Shown piece after piece: positions 17,449 to 26,551 of a stretch of DNA of 64,000 bases. Origin of the DNA: an uncultured Roseiflexaceae bacterium. Its GTDB lineage: Bacteria > Chloroflexota > Chloroflexia > Chloroflexales > Roseiflexaceae. The stretch's first letter is position 1; the number at the start of each line of letters is the position of its first letter. Under the pieces are notes generated by a model, which was not told the DNA's origin, did not search any database, and worked only from the letters and a program-made list of their open reading frames with translations. Both the position numbers and the translations under genes were made by a program. Where the stretch lies: assembly GCA_937988885.1 (NCBI GenBank), contig CALKHR010000018.1:1-64000 (forward strand), written 5' to 3'.

Positions 17449-18873
17449 ATGATGCGTTTACGAAGCTCAGCTGTAAAGCTTATGCTATATGTTCTACTGC
17501 TTCCTATCCTCGTAGCATGCGGTGCTAGTGGTAGCACAACTACTCCCACAACGGCTCCCACGACAAACTCCTCAACAAGTGGAGAACCCACGGCCAGTCA
17601 ACCCGATGCAATGACCACTAGCTCCACAGGGACCACAAGTACCGAGGGTACTGCGGGTGCAAAAGGCGATGTGACCAAGTTGAGCGTCGAGGATGGCGCG
17701 AGCCTGCGCGTGGCGGTCTCGGGCAACGCAACTGAACAGAGACTGTATCAAGAAGGCATCGATCGCTTCAAGGCCATCTTCCCCAACGTGAACGTGACCA
17801 TGGAGCCGATCCCCGATCAATATGAGACCGCGCTCAAGGCGGGCTTCTCCGCTGGCACGGCTCAAGACGTGTTCGTGCTGAATGGCGAGTTGATGGGCGC
17901 GTTCGCCCCGAACAATCTGCTCTTGCCCCTCGACGACGCCATGGCGACCGCAGGTGTGAACCCCGACGACTACTACGAGTCGCTGTTGACGCTCTACCAG
18001 CACGAGGGCAAAACCTATGGCTTGCCCAAGGACTTCGGCGCGCTTGTGATCTTCATTAACAACGCTATGGCTCAGCAGGCAGGCGTCGATCCAGCCAGCA
18101 TCAAGACGTGGAGCGACCTGAGTGCGGCTGCCGAGAAGATGACCAGTGGCGAAGGCCCGGGTAAAGTGTACGGTATGTGCCTGAACCCCGATATTCAGCG
18201 CTACGGTGCCTCGATGCTTCAGAACGGCAATGCGATTATTGCCGATAACAAAGCGGTATTTAACCAACCCAGTGGCCTCGCGGCGGTAGAGTTCTGGTAC
18301 AGCTTCAAGCAGAACGGCACCGGCGAACTGTTCAAGGAAATGGGCAAGGGATGGTGTGGCGAAGCCTTCTCGGGCCGGAACGCGGCTATGGTGCTCGAAG
18401 GCGGTTGGCTGATCCCGTTCCTGGCTGATCCCGCCAACGGTGCAACCGATCTGGAATACACCGCGATCCCCATTCCTGTGCCGGATGGTGGCAAGCCTGC
18501 CACATGGCTATTCACCAACGCGTTTGCCGCCAATGCCCAGACCAAGTATCCGAACGCCGCCGCCGCACTGGTGTTATTCCTGACCAGCGCAGTCAATCAG
18601 AAGGCGCTGATTCCCTCGGGTTTGGCGCTACCGAGCCTGTTGTCGCTAGCCGATGATCCGTACTTCGGCGAGAACCCCGCACAGGCTGTGTTGGTGCAAC
18701 AGGGTGCAGTAGGTCACTTGGCCGATGTGGTGCTCGGTGGGCCGCTCAAGAAGGGCGATGTGATCAATGCGCTGAACGTGGACGCGATGGAGCAGATCTT
18801 CTTAGGCGCGATGCCTCCGCAGCAAGCGCTCGATGCTGCGGCGCAGAAGGTCGATGAGATCCTAATGCGCTAA
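17449..18873 (+). CDS. sugar ABC transporter substrate-binding lipoprotein
   Basis: A 474-residue extracytoplasmic solute-binding protein of family 1 (MalE/MsmE type). A lipoprotein signal peptide ends in the lipobox LVAC, with lipidated Cys at residue 24. A Ser/Thr-rich linker of about 45 residues follows, then the mature binding domain (for example GTAQDVFVLNGELMGAF, TYGLPKDFGALVIFIN, AMVLEGGWLIPFL). It captures an oligosaccharide and delivers it to the two permeases downstream. AAGGAGG sits 6 bases before the first of two adjacent ATG codons; the second could equally be used. A strong stem-loop follows the stop. Neighbouring glycosidase suggests an alpha-linked oligosaccharide. Confidence 0.92.
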   Translation: MMRLRSSAVKLMLYVLLLPILVACGASGSTTTPTTAPTTNSSTSGEPTASQPDAMTTSSTGTTSTEGTAGAKGDVTKLSVEDGASLRVAVSGNATEQRLYQEGIDRFKAIFPNVNVTMEPIPDQYETALKAGFSAGTAQDVFVLNGELMGAFAPNNLLLPLDDAMATAGVNPDDYYESLLTLYQHEGKTYGLPKDFGALVIFINNAMAQQAGVDPASIKTWSDLSAAAEKMTSGEGPGKVYGMCLNPDIQRYGASMLQNGNAIIADNKAVFNQPSGLAAVEFWYSFKQNGTGELFKEMGKGWCGEAFSGRNAAMVLEGGWLIPFLADPANGATDLEYTAIPIPVPDGGKPATWLFTNAFAANAQTKYPNAAAALVLFLTSAVNQKALIPSGLALPSLLSLADDPYFGENPAQAVLVQQGAVGHLADVVLGGPLKKGDVINALNVDAMEQIFLGAMPPQQALDAAAQKVDEILMR

Positions 18874-18887
18874 CCAAGGAAACGTGG

Positions 18888-18916
18888 AGTTTGGCGGGCC
18901 GATGGCTCGCCAAACT
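18888..18916 (+). ncRNA. intercistronic stem-loop after the binding-protein gene
   Basis: AGTTTGGCG and CGCCAAACT bracket an inner GCC-GAT-GGC, giving a nearly continuous 13-bp stem with a 3-base loop. No T run follows, so it is not a simple terminator. Such structures commonly protect the 3' end of binding-protein mRNA and reduce read-through into permease genes. Confidence 0.6.
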
Positions 18917-18962
18917 TCTACCTACGTAGATTTCCTTTCATCGAGCCAAAGGAGGTATCGAT

Positions 18963-19949
18963 ATGGCGGAGGCTATGACAAGCCATCGAAGGCGTCAATC
19001 GCAGCTTGCCCGTCGCGAGGCCATTACCGCGTACCTGTTCATCGCTCCGTATCTGCTCACGGCGGGTATCTTCACCTTCGGCGTGCTGTTGTACGTGTTC
19101 TACACCAGTTTCACCAACCTCAGTGCCTCGTATGCCGCTGCGAGTGCTCGCTTTGTTGGCCTCGATAACTATATCCGCGCCTTCCGCGATTCGGAATTTC
19201 GCATCGCGCTGGCGAATGTGTTCTGGTACTTCATCATTGTCACCACGCTCCAGACGATCGGTGCTATCCTGCTCGCGAGTCTGCTCAACGCGAAGTTGCG
19301 GGGCATGCGCTTCTTCCGCACGATGCTGTACGCCCCGAGCGTCGCCTCGTCGGTGGTGATGTCGCTGATCTTTTTATGGCTCTATTTGCGCACTGGTTTC
19401 ATCAACTATGTGCTCGGTACCAATATCTCGTGGCTGCAAGACCCGCGCCCGATATTCGCGCCGCTGTACGGCTTGTTCGGCGTGGACGTGAGCAGTGTGC
19501 CGTATCTGTTTCGCGGCCCCAGCATCACCTGGGTGGCGATCATGATTATGAATGTGTTCTCGACCATCCCGACGTTTATGGTGATGTTCTTGGCGGCGTT
19601 GCAGGATATTCCGGTGCAACTGTACGAGGCTGGTGCGATCGACGGCGCGACGGGCTGGAAGGCGTTCTGGACGATTACGCTGCCGCTGCTGCGCCCCGTC
19701 ATCTCACTGGTGGTGGTGTTGGGCACCATCGGCACGTTTCTCGTATTCGCGCAGATCTCGATCATGACGCAGGGTGGACCGTTGCGCACCACGCTTGCGC
19801 CGCTGTATTTGATCTATCAAAAGACGCTCGGCACGGGCACGCAGGCGGAGGCTGGCTTTGGGGCCGCGATGGCCTTTATTTTGGCGGGCATCATTATCCT
19901 CATCAACATTGTGCAGCGTCGTTATATCGAGCAGCCTAGTGATGTATAA
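18963..19949 (+). CDS. sugar ABC transporter permease (MalF/UgpA type)
   Basis: A 328-residue inner-membrane permease with six membrane segments. The cytoplasmic EAA loop reads LYEAGAIDGATGWKAFWTITLPLL, matching EAA-x3-G-x9-I-x-LP, which docks onto the ATPase. AAAGGAGG lies about 8 bases before the ATG. It pairs with the MalG-type permease 15 bases downstream. No ATP-binding subunit is encoded in the cluster, so a shared MsmX/MalK-like ATPase elsewhere is expected. Confidence 0.93.
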   Translation: MAEAMTSHRRRQSQLARREAITAYLFIAPYLLTAGIFTFGVLLYVFYTSFTNLSASYAAASARFVGLDNYIRAFRDSEFRIALANVFWYFIIVTTLQTIGAILLASLLNAKLRGMRFFRTMLYAPSVASSVVMSLIFLWLYLRTGFINYVLGTNISWLQDPRPIFAPLYGLFGVDVSSVPYLFRGPSITWVAIMIMNVFSTIPTFMVMFLAALQDIPVQLYEAGAIDGATGWKAFWTITLPLLRPVISLVVVLGTIGTFLVFAQISIMTQGGPLRTTLAPLYLIYQKTLGTGTQAEAGFGAAMAFILAGIIILINIVQRRYIEQPSDV

Positions 19950-19964
19950 GCTAAGGAGCCTCCT

Positions 19965-20867
19965 ATGGCAATTTCGATGAAACGCCAATCGACTGCGCAG
20001 GCGAGCGCGCAACCGCAGCGCACCCCGTTGACATTTGGGATCGCCCTGCGCTACATAGCGCTGCTCGTGTTCTCGCTGTTCGCGTTTATGCCGTTTATCC
20101 TGTCGCTGTTGGGCACCTTCAAGACCAACGCCGAACTGACGGCTTTCCCTCCGATGTTGTTGCCGCAACAGTGGCGGCTCGATAATTGGACGCGAGTCTG
20201 GAACTTCACGCTGCCAACGATCCAAGGCCCGGTTCTGCCCCGCTGGTTGTTCACAAGCACATGGTTAGCGGTGCTCAACGTGCTGTTGCGACTGTTCTTT
20301 TGTTCGTTGGCGGCCTATGCCTTTGCACGGATGCGCTTCCCCGGGCGCAACCTGCTGCTCGGCATTGTCGTCGCGAGTATGGCGCTGCCCGCCGAGGTGA
20401 CGCTGATCCCTGGCTACGTCTTTTACGCTCGCATCAACTGGATCAATACCTATTGGCCGTTGATCATTCCTGATCTTGTTGTGCCATTTGGCATATTTAT
20501 GCTGACCCAGTTTTTCAAGTCAATTCCCCGCGAATTGGAGGAAGCCGCCTACATCGACGGTGCGAGCCGCTTCCGCACGTATTGGAATATTGCGCTGCCA
20601 TTGTCGCGCCCTGCGTTGATCACACTAGCGATTCTGCAATTTCAAGGCTCCTGGAACGATTACACCAAGCCGTTGCTCTTTTTGCAGCGCCCAGATTTAA
20701 TGACGCTCACGGTCGGTATGGCGTTCTTCCGCTTTCAGTACGTGAATGACTTGAGCGCGATCCTCGTGGGCGCGATGTTTAACGCCATCCCAATGCTGAT
20801 TATTTTCTTTCTGTTCAGCAAATACTATATCGAAGGTGCGAGTTATACCGGTTTGGCGGGGCAGTAG
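19965..20867 (+). CDS. sugar ABC transporter permease (MalG/UgpE type)
   Basis: A 300-residue permease, the second membrane subunit of the importer. It has six hydrophobic segments and the EAA loop LEEAAYIDGASRFRTYWNIALPL. The C-terminal YYIEGASYTGLAGQ is typical of MalG-type proteins, where it contacts the ATPase. AAGGAG precedes the ATG. It is the last gene of the operon and converges with the CHASE4 kinase gene 27 bases on. Confidence 0.93.
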   Translation: MAISMKRQSTAQASAQPQRTPLTFGIALRYIALLVFSLFAFMPFILSLLGTFKTNAELTAFPPMLLPQQWRLDNWTRVWNFTLPTIQGPVLPRWLFTSTWLAVLNVLLRLFFCSLAAYAFARMRFPGRNLLLGIVVASMALPAEVTLIPGYVFYARINWINTYWPLIIPDLVVPFGIFMLTQFFKSIPRELEEAAYIDGASRFRTYWNIALPLSRPALITLAILQFQGSWNDYTKPLLFLQRPDLMTLTVGMAFFRFQYVNDLSAILVGAMFNAIPMLIIFFLFSKYYIEGASYTGLAGQ

Positions 20868-20894
20868 AAGAGGTGCTGTGCTTGGATACGGGGA

Positions 20895-22865
20895 TTAGTG
20901 ATTGTGCTCTGAAGTTTGCAAGGTCTCTTTGTCGCCGCTGTACGAGACCTCGTTCATCGCAAGGTTATTTGTGATGACCGTGGCGGGCAGAATGATCGTG
21001 AACGTGGTGCCCTCGCTTGGGCCGCTCTGCAGTTGGATCGTGCCGTTGTGTGCCTCGACGGCCAACTTGCAGAAGGCCAAGCCGAGGCCCGTGTTGTATT
21101 GTCGACGTGAACGATTGGGGGTGGCGCTGAAACGCTCGAATAACGATTCCCGCACCTCAGGGGCGATACCCGGCCCGTTATCGTGCACCCAGATCCGCGC
21201 CCCCAACGCATCGACGCTCGCCCCAAGGGTGATGGTTGTGCCAAGTGGCGTATGTTTGATCGCGTTCGAGAGCAGGTTGATCACCACGCGCTCCATCAGG
21301 CGCGAATCGACCATGAGCAGTGGTAGGTCAACCGGCAGATCGACAATGATACGGTGCATCTCCTGAGTTGCCCACTGCTGCAGATCGTTTGCGCAGTCGT
21401 TCAGCATCGTCACGATCGAGGTTGGTTCGGGCCGTAGCGTCAGGCGTCCCTCTGCCATTTGGCCAGTATCGAGAATGGTCGCTACAAGGTGGCGCATCCC
21501 ACCCGCGCTGCGGCGTGCGCTATCGACCATCAGGCTTTGGTCGGGCGTCAGTTTCTCCATCGCCAGAATATCGAGGAAGCCCGAGACGGCGGTGAGCGGT
21601 GTTTTGAGATCGTGTACCACCATTTGCATAAACTGCTCTTGCGTGCGTATCATCTCCTCTTGGAGCCGCGCCCGTTCCTCCTCGGATTGGCGATGCTCGT
21701 TCTGGCTCTGTTCGAGGATGCTGAGCATACGGTTGATGGTGCTAGCCACCAACGCGATCTCGTCATTGCCCAGCACGGCCACCTTGGCCGAGATATCGCG
21801 GCTCGCGCTGATATGCTGGATATCCGCGCTGAGTCGCGAGAGGCGCGAGAGCACTGTGCGCTCCAGCAGCACCATAATCACCATGCCGAACGCCAAGCCA
21901 CTCGCAAGCAGCAAGAGCGCAAAGTACAGGATGCTGGTTCTGCCTTGCGTGTAGATAAAGCGCGCTTCTTCGACCCGCAGCAACAGCGCCGTATTCCCTT
22001 GCAGATCGGCCAGTGGGAGATACCCCGCGATCGTCTGCTCGTTGAGGATCTGGTTGATCGGCCCATCGTTCGCCGAATGTTTCCCCAGGATGGCGCGGAC
22101 ATCTTCGGGCATGTTTGGATCGTCTAGCCGATAAAAGTTCAGTTGGAGGCGCGTCGTCTCCGCGAGGCGTTGGATCTCCGTCTCGTTCAGGTAGCGCCCC
22201 ATGATCAGCGTGCCGCGCGGCTCACCGGTGTAGCTACTAGTGAGGATAGGCCGCGACGAGACGATCATGACCCCTTCGGGCAGGATCACCATCCCTCTGA
22301 TCGGCTCCCTCGATTGAGGTGGTATGCGAAGTTGATCGGTGGGATCGAACTGGCTGAAGCGGGTGGGAATCGTGGTCTCGACCACGTTATCCAAATCGAA
22401 TCCCTTGCTGTACACCAACTGCCCCGCTGGATCGATGAGCACAATCATGTTGAGGCGATTCGTGAGCATCATCTCATCGACATAGGTCGCGGTGAGATAC
22501 GACTCGTTTCGCTTCTCCATGAATTCGTATGTGGCGTCCCAACCTGCATAATCGGCGGAGATGCGATCAACCGAGGTGATGACGTTCTGGAAGGCGTTGT
22601 GGGCGCGCTCGAGTTGCTGCTCCATCTGCTGCTGTTCAAGCGTGAGGAAGCTGTCGAGGAGGACGAAGCGAAAGGGAAGATAGAGCACAACCATGAGGCC
22701 GAGCAGTGTTGTAACAATGATCAACAGCGTTTTGGTTCGCAGGGTCTGTAACCGAAAACGTGAAATGCGACCACTTGCTGGTGGTGTTTCAGTGAGATTC
22801 TGCTCGTTGGTTGGCGGCTGCGATTCCTGCTGGAGATCTGCCGGAGTCGCATCATCATATCCCAT
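20895..22865 (-). CDS. CHASE4-HAMP sensor histidine kinase
   Basis: A 656-residue membrane sensor kinase. TM1 is at about residues 45-67. An extracytoplasmic CHASE4-like domain follows (about 75-310), with the usual SVDRISADYAGWDATYEF start. TM2 is at about 315-340, then HAMP (about 340-395), a short coiled coil, HisKA with phospho-acceptor H418 (MVVHDLKTPLTAVSGFLD) and a HATPase domain (about 530-640) with N box RVVINLLSNAIKHTP and VHDNGPGI. Catalytic residues are intact. No response regulator is adjacent, so it is an orphan. It converges with the sugar ABC operon, which may be only coincidence. Confidence 0.9.
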   Translation of the reverse strand: MGYDDATPADLQQESQPPTNEQNLTETPPASGRISRFRLQTLRTKTLLIIVTTLLGLMVVLYLPFRFVLLDSFLTLEQQQMEQQLERAHNAFQNVITSVDRISADYAGWDATYEFMEKRNESYLTATYVDEMMLTNRLNMIVLIDPAGQLVYSKGFDLDNVVETTIPTRFSQFDPTDQLRIPPQSREPIRGMVILPEGVMIVSSRPILTSSYTGEPRGTLIMGRYLNETEIQRLAETTRLQLNFYRLDDPNMPEDVRAILGKHSANDGPINQILNEQTIAGYLPLADLQGNTALLLRVEEARFIYTQGRTSILYFALLLLASGLAFGMVIMVLLERTVLSRLSRLSADIQHISASRDISAKVAVLGNDEIALVASTINRMLSILEQSQNEHRQSEEERARLQEEMIRTQEQFMQMVVHDLKTPLTAVSGFLDILAMEKLTPDQSLMVDSARRSAGGMRHLVATILDTGQMAEGRLTLRPEPTSIVTMLNDCANDLQQWATQEMHRIIVDLPVDLPLLMVDSRLMERVVINLLSNAIKHTPLGTTITLGASVDALGARIWVHDNGPGIAPEVRESLFERFSATPNRSRRQYNTGLGLAFCKLAVEAHNGTIQLQSGPSEGTTFTIILPATVITNNLAMNEVSYSGDKETLQTSEHNH

Positions 22866-23281
22866 TGCGTTTCACTTTCCCGCGTCCTGCTTGGCTCTAC
22901 GCAGTGAGACAGGTAGCATGCTGCCGCTTCAGAACCGTTGCTAGATAGGCCATGAAGCTAGCATAATGGTGTTTGGAGTTCAGAATGATTGATTTTGAAG
23001 TCGTTGATCAAGAGAGCTATCAGAACGTGCTGATGTTCTCGGGTGCTACTGGTCGTTAAATAATCACGCACCATTTTAGCACACTCTATAAATATCAGTC
23101 GATCTGGGACTTCTAATACCTGACTATAGCATTGCTTGTTGTCTGTTGCTATTCCTGCTCGATTGCGGTTTGATGGCGGAATAGGTACAAAACCATGATC
23201 TTGACATATGCCAAACGACCAGTAGCCATCTCATGGCGCTACTGGTCGTTTTCGTGATTACAATGAGTTAGAAGTGGTGTT
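22866..23281. other. 416-base intergenic region between the CHASE4 kinase and the uronate locus
   Basis: No gene is seen. The AT-rich DNA holds the terminator-like hairpin at 23213-23252 and a second copy of its right arm (GCTACTGGTCGTT) at 23045-23057. Confidence 0.6.
23213..23252. terminator. hairpin terminator at the end of the uronate operon
   Basis: A perfect 14-bp inverted repeat (AAACGACCAGTAGC / GCTACTGGTCGTTT) with an 11-base loop, about 30 bases past the kduD stop. A T run is present on both strands but is short on the minus strand (TTT). Confidence 0.7.
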
Positions 23282-24043
23282 TTAGCGCGCTAACCAGCCA
23301 CCATCAACAACCAAGATATGCCCATGGACATAGTCGCTTGCCGCTGATGCGAGGAAGATGCTCGCGCCAACCAAATCGCTGGGTTGCCCCCACCGTTGGG
23401 CGGGGATGCGTTCGAGGATTTGGCGGCTGCGCTCGGGATCGTTACGAAGCGGCTGCGTATTATCGGTGACCATATAACCGGGCGCGATGGCGTTCACGTT
23501 GATGCCGTGCGCAGCCCACTCGTTGGCGAGCGCCTTGGTGAGCCCTGCCACTGCGTGTTTCGAGGCCGTGTAGGCCGGTACGCGAATGCCGCCTTGGAAG
23601 GCGAGTAGTGAGGCGATATTGATGATCTTGCCGCGCCCCTGCGCGAGCATCACCTGGCCTGCCGCCTGGGCCAGCGCCCAGAGTCCGATAATATTCACGT
23701 CCATCACGGCCTGGAAATCGCTGATGCTGGTCTCGGCGGCATTGGCGCGGCGGATGGTACCAGCGTTGTTGACCAGAATGTCGAGCCGCCCCAACTTCTC
23801 CAGCACGTGCGCGACGAGCGGCTGCGCGTGGTGCGGGTCGCCTTGGTTGGCCTGCATCGCGATGCCACGCCGTCCGGCTGTGTGGATCGCCTCTAGCGTG
23901 GCCTCGCACGAGCCGTTGTGTGAGGAGATCGCGACATCGGCACCCGCCTGCGCAAGCGCGATCGCGATGGCTTGCCCAAGCCCTTTGTTGCCACCCGTCA
24001 CCAGGGCGACCTGCCCATCGAGGCGAAAGAGATCGCTGATCAT
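23282..24043 (-). CDS. kduD: 2-dehydro-3-deoxy-D-gluconate 5-dehydrogenase (KduD)
   Basis: A 253-residue short-chain dehydrogenase that should reduce 3-deoxy-D-glycero-2,5-hexodiulosonate to 2-keto-3-deoxygluconate with NAD(P)H. It shows the cofactor glycine motif TGGNKGLG (16-23), NNAG, and the catalytic S145, Y158 and K162 (YTASK). Length equals that of known KduD enzymes. An ATG four codons upstream exists, but the second ATG at 24043 is chosen because it has AGGA 5 bases upstream and matches the family N-terminus. It is the last gene of the uronate locus and is followed by a hairpin. Context raises the confidence of KduD over other SDRs. Confidence 0.85.
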   Translation of the reverse strand: MISDLFRLDGQVALVTGGNKGLGQAIAIALAQAGADVAISSHNGSCEATLEAIHTAGRRGIAMQANQGDPHHAQPLVAHVLEKLGRLDILVNNAGTIRRANAAETSISDFQAVMDVNIIGLWALAQAAGQVMLAQGRGKIINIASLLAFQGGIRVPAYTASKHAVAGLTKALANEWAAHGINVNAIAPGYMVTDNTQPLRNDPERSRQILERIPAQRWGQPSDLVGASIFLASAASDYVHGHILVVDGGWLAR

Positions 24044-24091
24044 TGGCTTCCTCATCGAGAGTTAGACGTGGATTCGGCCACGCTTTGAATC

Positions 24092-24910
24092 CTATCGCCC
24101 CTTCAACAGCGCGATCGATTGCTGCACCCAGGCGTGATCCGGGTCGAATACGACGGCCTGCGTACGATGCTCACCCGCCAGCATCCACAGGAAGTAGTTG
24201 GTGTAGCCCGGCGCGCTGCAGGTGGTGTGGAAGCCGTGCGGCATCATGAGAAGGGTGGAATCGCGGATGGTGTAAGTGGTGTCGTAGCCGCGCTCGGGAC
24301 TGTAGTGGCGCGTGTGCCCGAAGCCGCCCGGCTGATCCATGCGGAAGTAGTACAACTCCTCGTGGAACGCCTCGCGGGGCAGATCATCGACCTCGTGCTT
24401 GTGGGGCGGGTAGGTGCTCCAGTTGCCGCTCGGCACAAGCGTCTCGCCGACGATCAGGCGACGCGCTGGCAGTTCGGGTTGGTCGCTGCTGGTGAGGATG
24501 TTCCGCAGTTCGCGCCCGAAACTCGCCGCGCCCATCTGATTCGCGGTGACCTGCTCTGGCCGGATGACATATGGCTCGGTTTGAAGGTCGGATGGTGCCG
24601 AGCAGAGGCCCGCATCGAGATTGGTGAGCGCGGTGACGGTGAACGTGACGCCCGCGGGCAAGTAGACCGCGTAGGGCTTGCCGCCGAACGGGTTGGCGCG
24701 CTTGCCGATGTTCTCGAAGCTGTGGTCGCCGACCTGCACGTTGCAGCGCCCGCCCAGCAGCACCATCAGCACTTCGCGTTCGCCCGTCTGGCCTGTGTGG
24801 CTCGCGCCGCTGGGCAGCACCAACCGCGCGAAGTCGATCAGGCGGCAGGGGTTCTCGCTGGGGGTGTTGAGGCCCTGCGCATTACCGATGCTCGTAAAAT
24901 AGGTGCTCAT
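24092..24910 (-). CDS. IolB/KduI-superfamily sugar-acid isomerase
   Basis: A 272-residue bicupin. The sequence resembles IolB (5-deoxy-glucuronate isomerase): a metal-binding cupin signature GNWSTYPPHKHEVDD with His-x-His, then EELYYFRM and a late His in LMMPHGFHT. In a locus with KdgF, oligogalacturonide lyase and KduD, the expected reaction is the KduI step, 5-keto-4-deoxyuronate to 3-deoxy-D-glycero-2,5-hexodiulosonate. IolB and KduI share fold and chemistry, so I infer that this IolB-like protein fills the KduI role. An alternative is true IolB function in inositol catabolism, but no other iol gene is here. AGGAG lies 7 bases before the ATG. Confidence 0.78.
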   Translation of the reverse strand: MSTYFTSIGNAQGLNTPSENPCRLIDFARLVLPSGASHTGQTGEREVLMVLLGGRCNVQVGDHSFENIGKRANPFGGKPYAVYLPAGVTFTVTALTNLDAGLCSAPSDLQTEPYVIRPEQVTANQMGAASFGRELRNILTSSDQPELPARRLIVGETLVPSGNWSTYPPHKHEVDDLPREAFHEELYYFRMDQPGGFGHTRHYSPERGYDTTYTIRDSTLLMMPHGFHTTCSAPGYTNYFLWMLAGEHRTQAVVFDPDHAWVQQSIALLKGR

Positions 24911-24949
24911 CTGCTTACTCCTGAACGCAGTGCGCCAGAGCGCTGCGTG

Positions 24950-26119
24950 CTATAGATTGATCAGGTAGAGATTGACCCGCCCGCCCGCATCGGAGGCGTA
25001 CAGGATGCGCTGGCCGTCCCAACTCCAGGTCGGGTGGCAGTGGCTGGCCTGGGTGTACCACGAGGTGCCGTGCTGTGCGAGCACTTCGAGCGTGGCTGGC
25101 TCGTTGGCGATGTCGATCAGCACCAGCGTATCCACATCGTCTCCCACCAGCACGGTGTTGTTGGGGTTGGCGTGATAGTGGTTGCAGTAAAATGGCATAT
25201 CGATGCGCTTGAGCAACTCGCCGCTGGGACTGAGCAGGCCAACAAACGGCTGCCAGGCGTTTTCGTTCACCTGCACATGGCTCGCGACTGCCTGCGTGCG
25301 GTCGGATGTGATGGTGCCATCGTGGCCAGGCCCACGGTTATCGAAGAAGATCAGGCCATCCTGCGTCCAGAACTCGTGGCCGATCGAGTCCTCCTCATCC
25401 TGGCGGAAGTACGGCCAAATGGTGCGGCTGACCAGATCGACGCCCCATATGCGCTGCGTGACCAAGTTCCACGGCCCTTCGTGGCAGTACATCGCCAGAC
25501 TGCTGATGGTGGGGCTGAACTGGAAGTGCCCGACCTGATGCGTATCGACCACGGCGTCGAAGGCGCCGGAGCCGTCGAGCGGCGTGATCGTGATGCGCCC
25601 GTCCTTCACGGCGTAGAAGCGCTCCTTGAAGCCGCTGTAGTTCGGGCCGTGATCGCGCACGGCGACCGGCTCGTTGCGGGCGAACCCCACATAACGGCGA
25701 TCTGCGGAGATCGAGGGCGAGCCGAGCGTGTAGCCGCGCGTCTCCTCGTAGAGCGTGCGGATGTTGCCCGTGCATGTATCGAGCAACTTGACCTGATTCC
25801 CGGCGATGTAGGCGATCAATTGGCTGTCGGGCGTCTTGGTGACGCCGCCGATCGATTCGGCCTCGTCGGTCAATTGGGTGATGACGCCCGTGTCGAGATC
25901 GAGGCGGAACAAGTTGAAATGCGGGTTCTCGTGCGGCGCGCGCTGCTCCGAACTCGCACGATCCGAGCGGAAGATGATCGAGCCGCCTTGGCTGTCGAAA
26001 GCGTTTTCGGTGAAGTAGAGGTGGACGTTGTTGCCGATGCTGGTGAGTTGTTCGATCTCACGGTTGGTGATGGGGTCGCGGAAGGTGCGACGCTCGGATG
26101 GCCACGTTGTGCCGATCAT
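24950..26119 (-). CDS. ogl: oligogalacturonide lyase (PL22)
   Basis: A 389-residue seven-bladed beta-propeller lyase, a length normal for PL22. The enzyme beta-eliminates unsaturated and saturated digalacturonate to 4-deoxy-5-keto-uronate in the cytoplasm. Propeller strands recur (LFRLDLDTGVITQLT, SRTIWPYFR), and metal-site histidines are visible in HHxxN-like YCNHYHANP and SHCHPTWSWDG, where manganese is bound in characterised members. There is no signal peptide. AAAGGAG lies 5 bases before the ATG. The flanking genes encode the next steps of the pathway, which makes the assignment strong. Confidence 0.9.
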   Translation of the reverse strand: MIGTTWPSERRTFRDPITNREIEQLTSIGNNVHLYFTENAFDSQGGSIIFRSDRASSEQRAPHENPHFNLFRLDLDTGVITQLTDEAESIGGVTKTPDSQLIAYIAGNQVKLLDTCTGNIRTLYEETRGYTLGSPSISADRRYVGFARNEPVAVRDHGPNYSGFKERFYAVKDGRITITPLDGSGAFDAVVDTHQVGHFQFSPTISSLAMYCHEGPWNLVTQRIWGVDLVSRTIWPYFRQDEEDSIGHEFWTQDGLIFFDNRGPGHDGTITSDRTQAVASHVQVNENAWQPFVGLLSPSGELLKRIDMPFYCNHYHANPNNTVLVGDDVDTLVLIDIANEPATLEVLAQHGTSWYTQASHCHPTWSWDGQRILYASDAGGRVNLYLINL

Positions 26120-26141
26120 GGGGACTCCTTTGTCGTTTCGG

Positions 26142-26486
26142 CTAATCGCTATTGGCTGCGAGGAAATCTTCGCGAATTGGCGTGAAGCAGTCGATCAACA
26201 CGGTCGGCTCGTGGGTGATGATGCAGTGACGCACGTTTGGTGCGACGTAATAGCTCCCGCCAGCATGTAAGCGTGTCGTTTCATGCCCTTCCATCACGAC
26301 ATCGATCGCGCCCGAAACCACGTAGCCGATCTGCTCGTGCGGGTGGCTGTGCATGAGCGATTGCACACCCGCCCCGAACGTGAACTGAACGAGCATCATG
26401 CCGCCGCCGTAGCTCAGGATACGGCGCTCGGCACCTTCGGGCGTGATAACGCTCGGTTCATCGGCTGCTTGGGCGAGAATTTTCAT
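26142..26486 (-). CDS. kdgF: KdgF-like cupin, unsaturated uronate-processing enzyme
   Basis: A 114-residue single-cupin protein. KdgF converts 4,5-unsaturated uronate to the linear 5-keto-4-deoxyuronate, speeding a step that otherwise happens slowly. The metal-binding cupin motif is MHSHPHEQIGYVVSG with three His and one Glu/Gln, and the second motif ends PNVRHCI; the C-terminus LIDCFTPIREDF is characteristic of KdgF. The start at 26486 is chosen over an upstream in-frame codon because AAGGA sits at good spacing and known KdgF proteins are this size. It lies between the lyase gene and the PL22 gene. Confidence 0.85.
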   Translation of the reverse strand: MKILAQAADEPSVITPEGAERRILSYGGGMMLVQFTFGAGVQSLMHSHPHEQIGYVVSGAIDVVMEGHETTRLHAGGSYYVAPNVRHCIITHEPTVLIDCFTPIREDFLAANSD

Positions 26487-26551
26487 GACCTGTTCCTTCT
26501 CCTGTTTGCAGAACGCGAAAGCCAATCGGCAGGCAAGCTGTGATATGTCAT

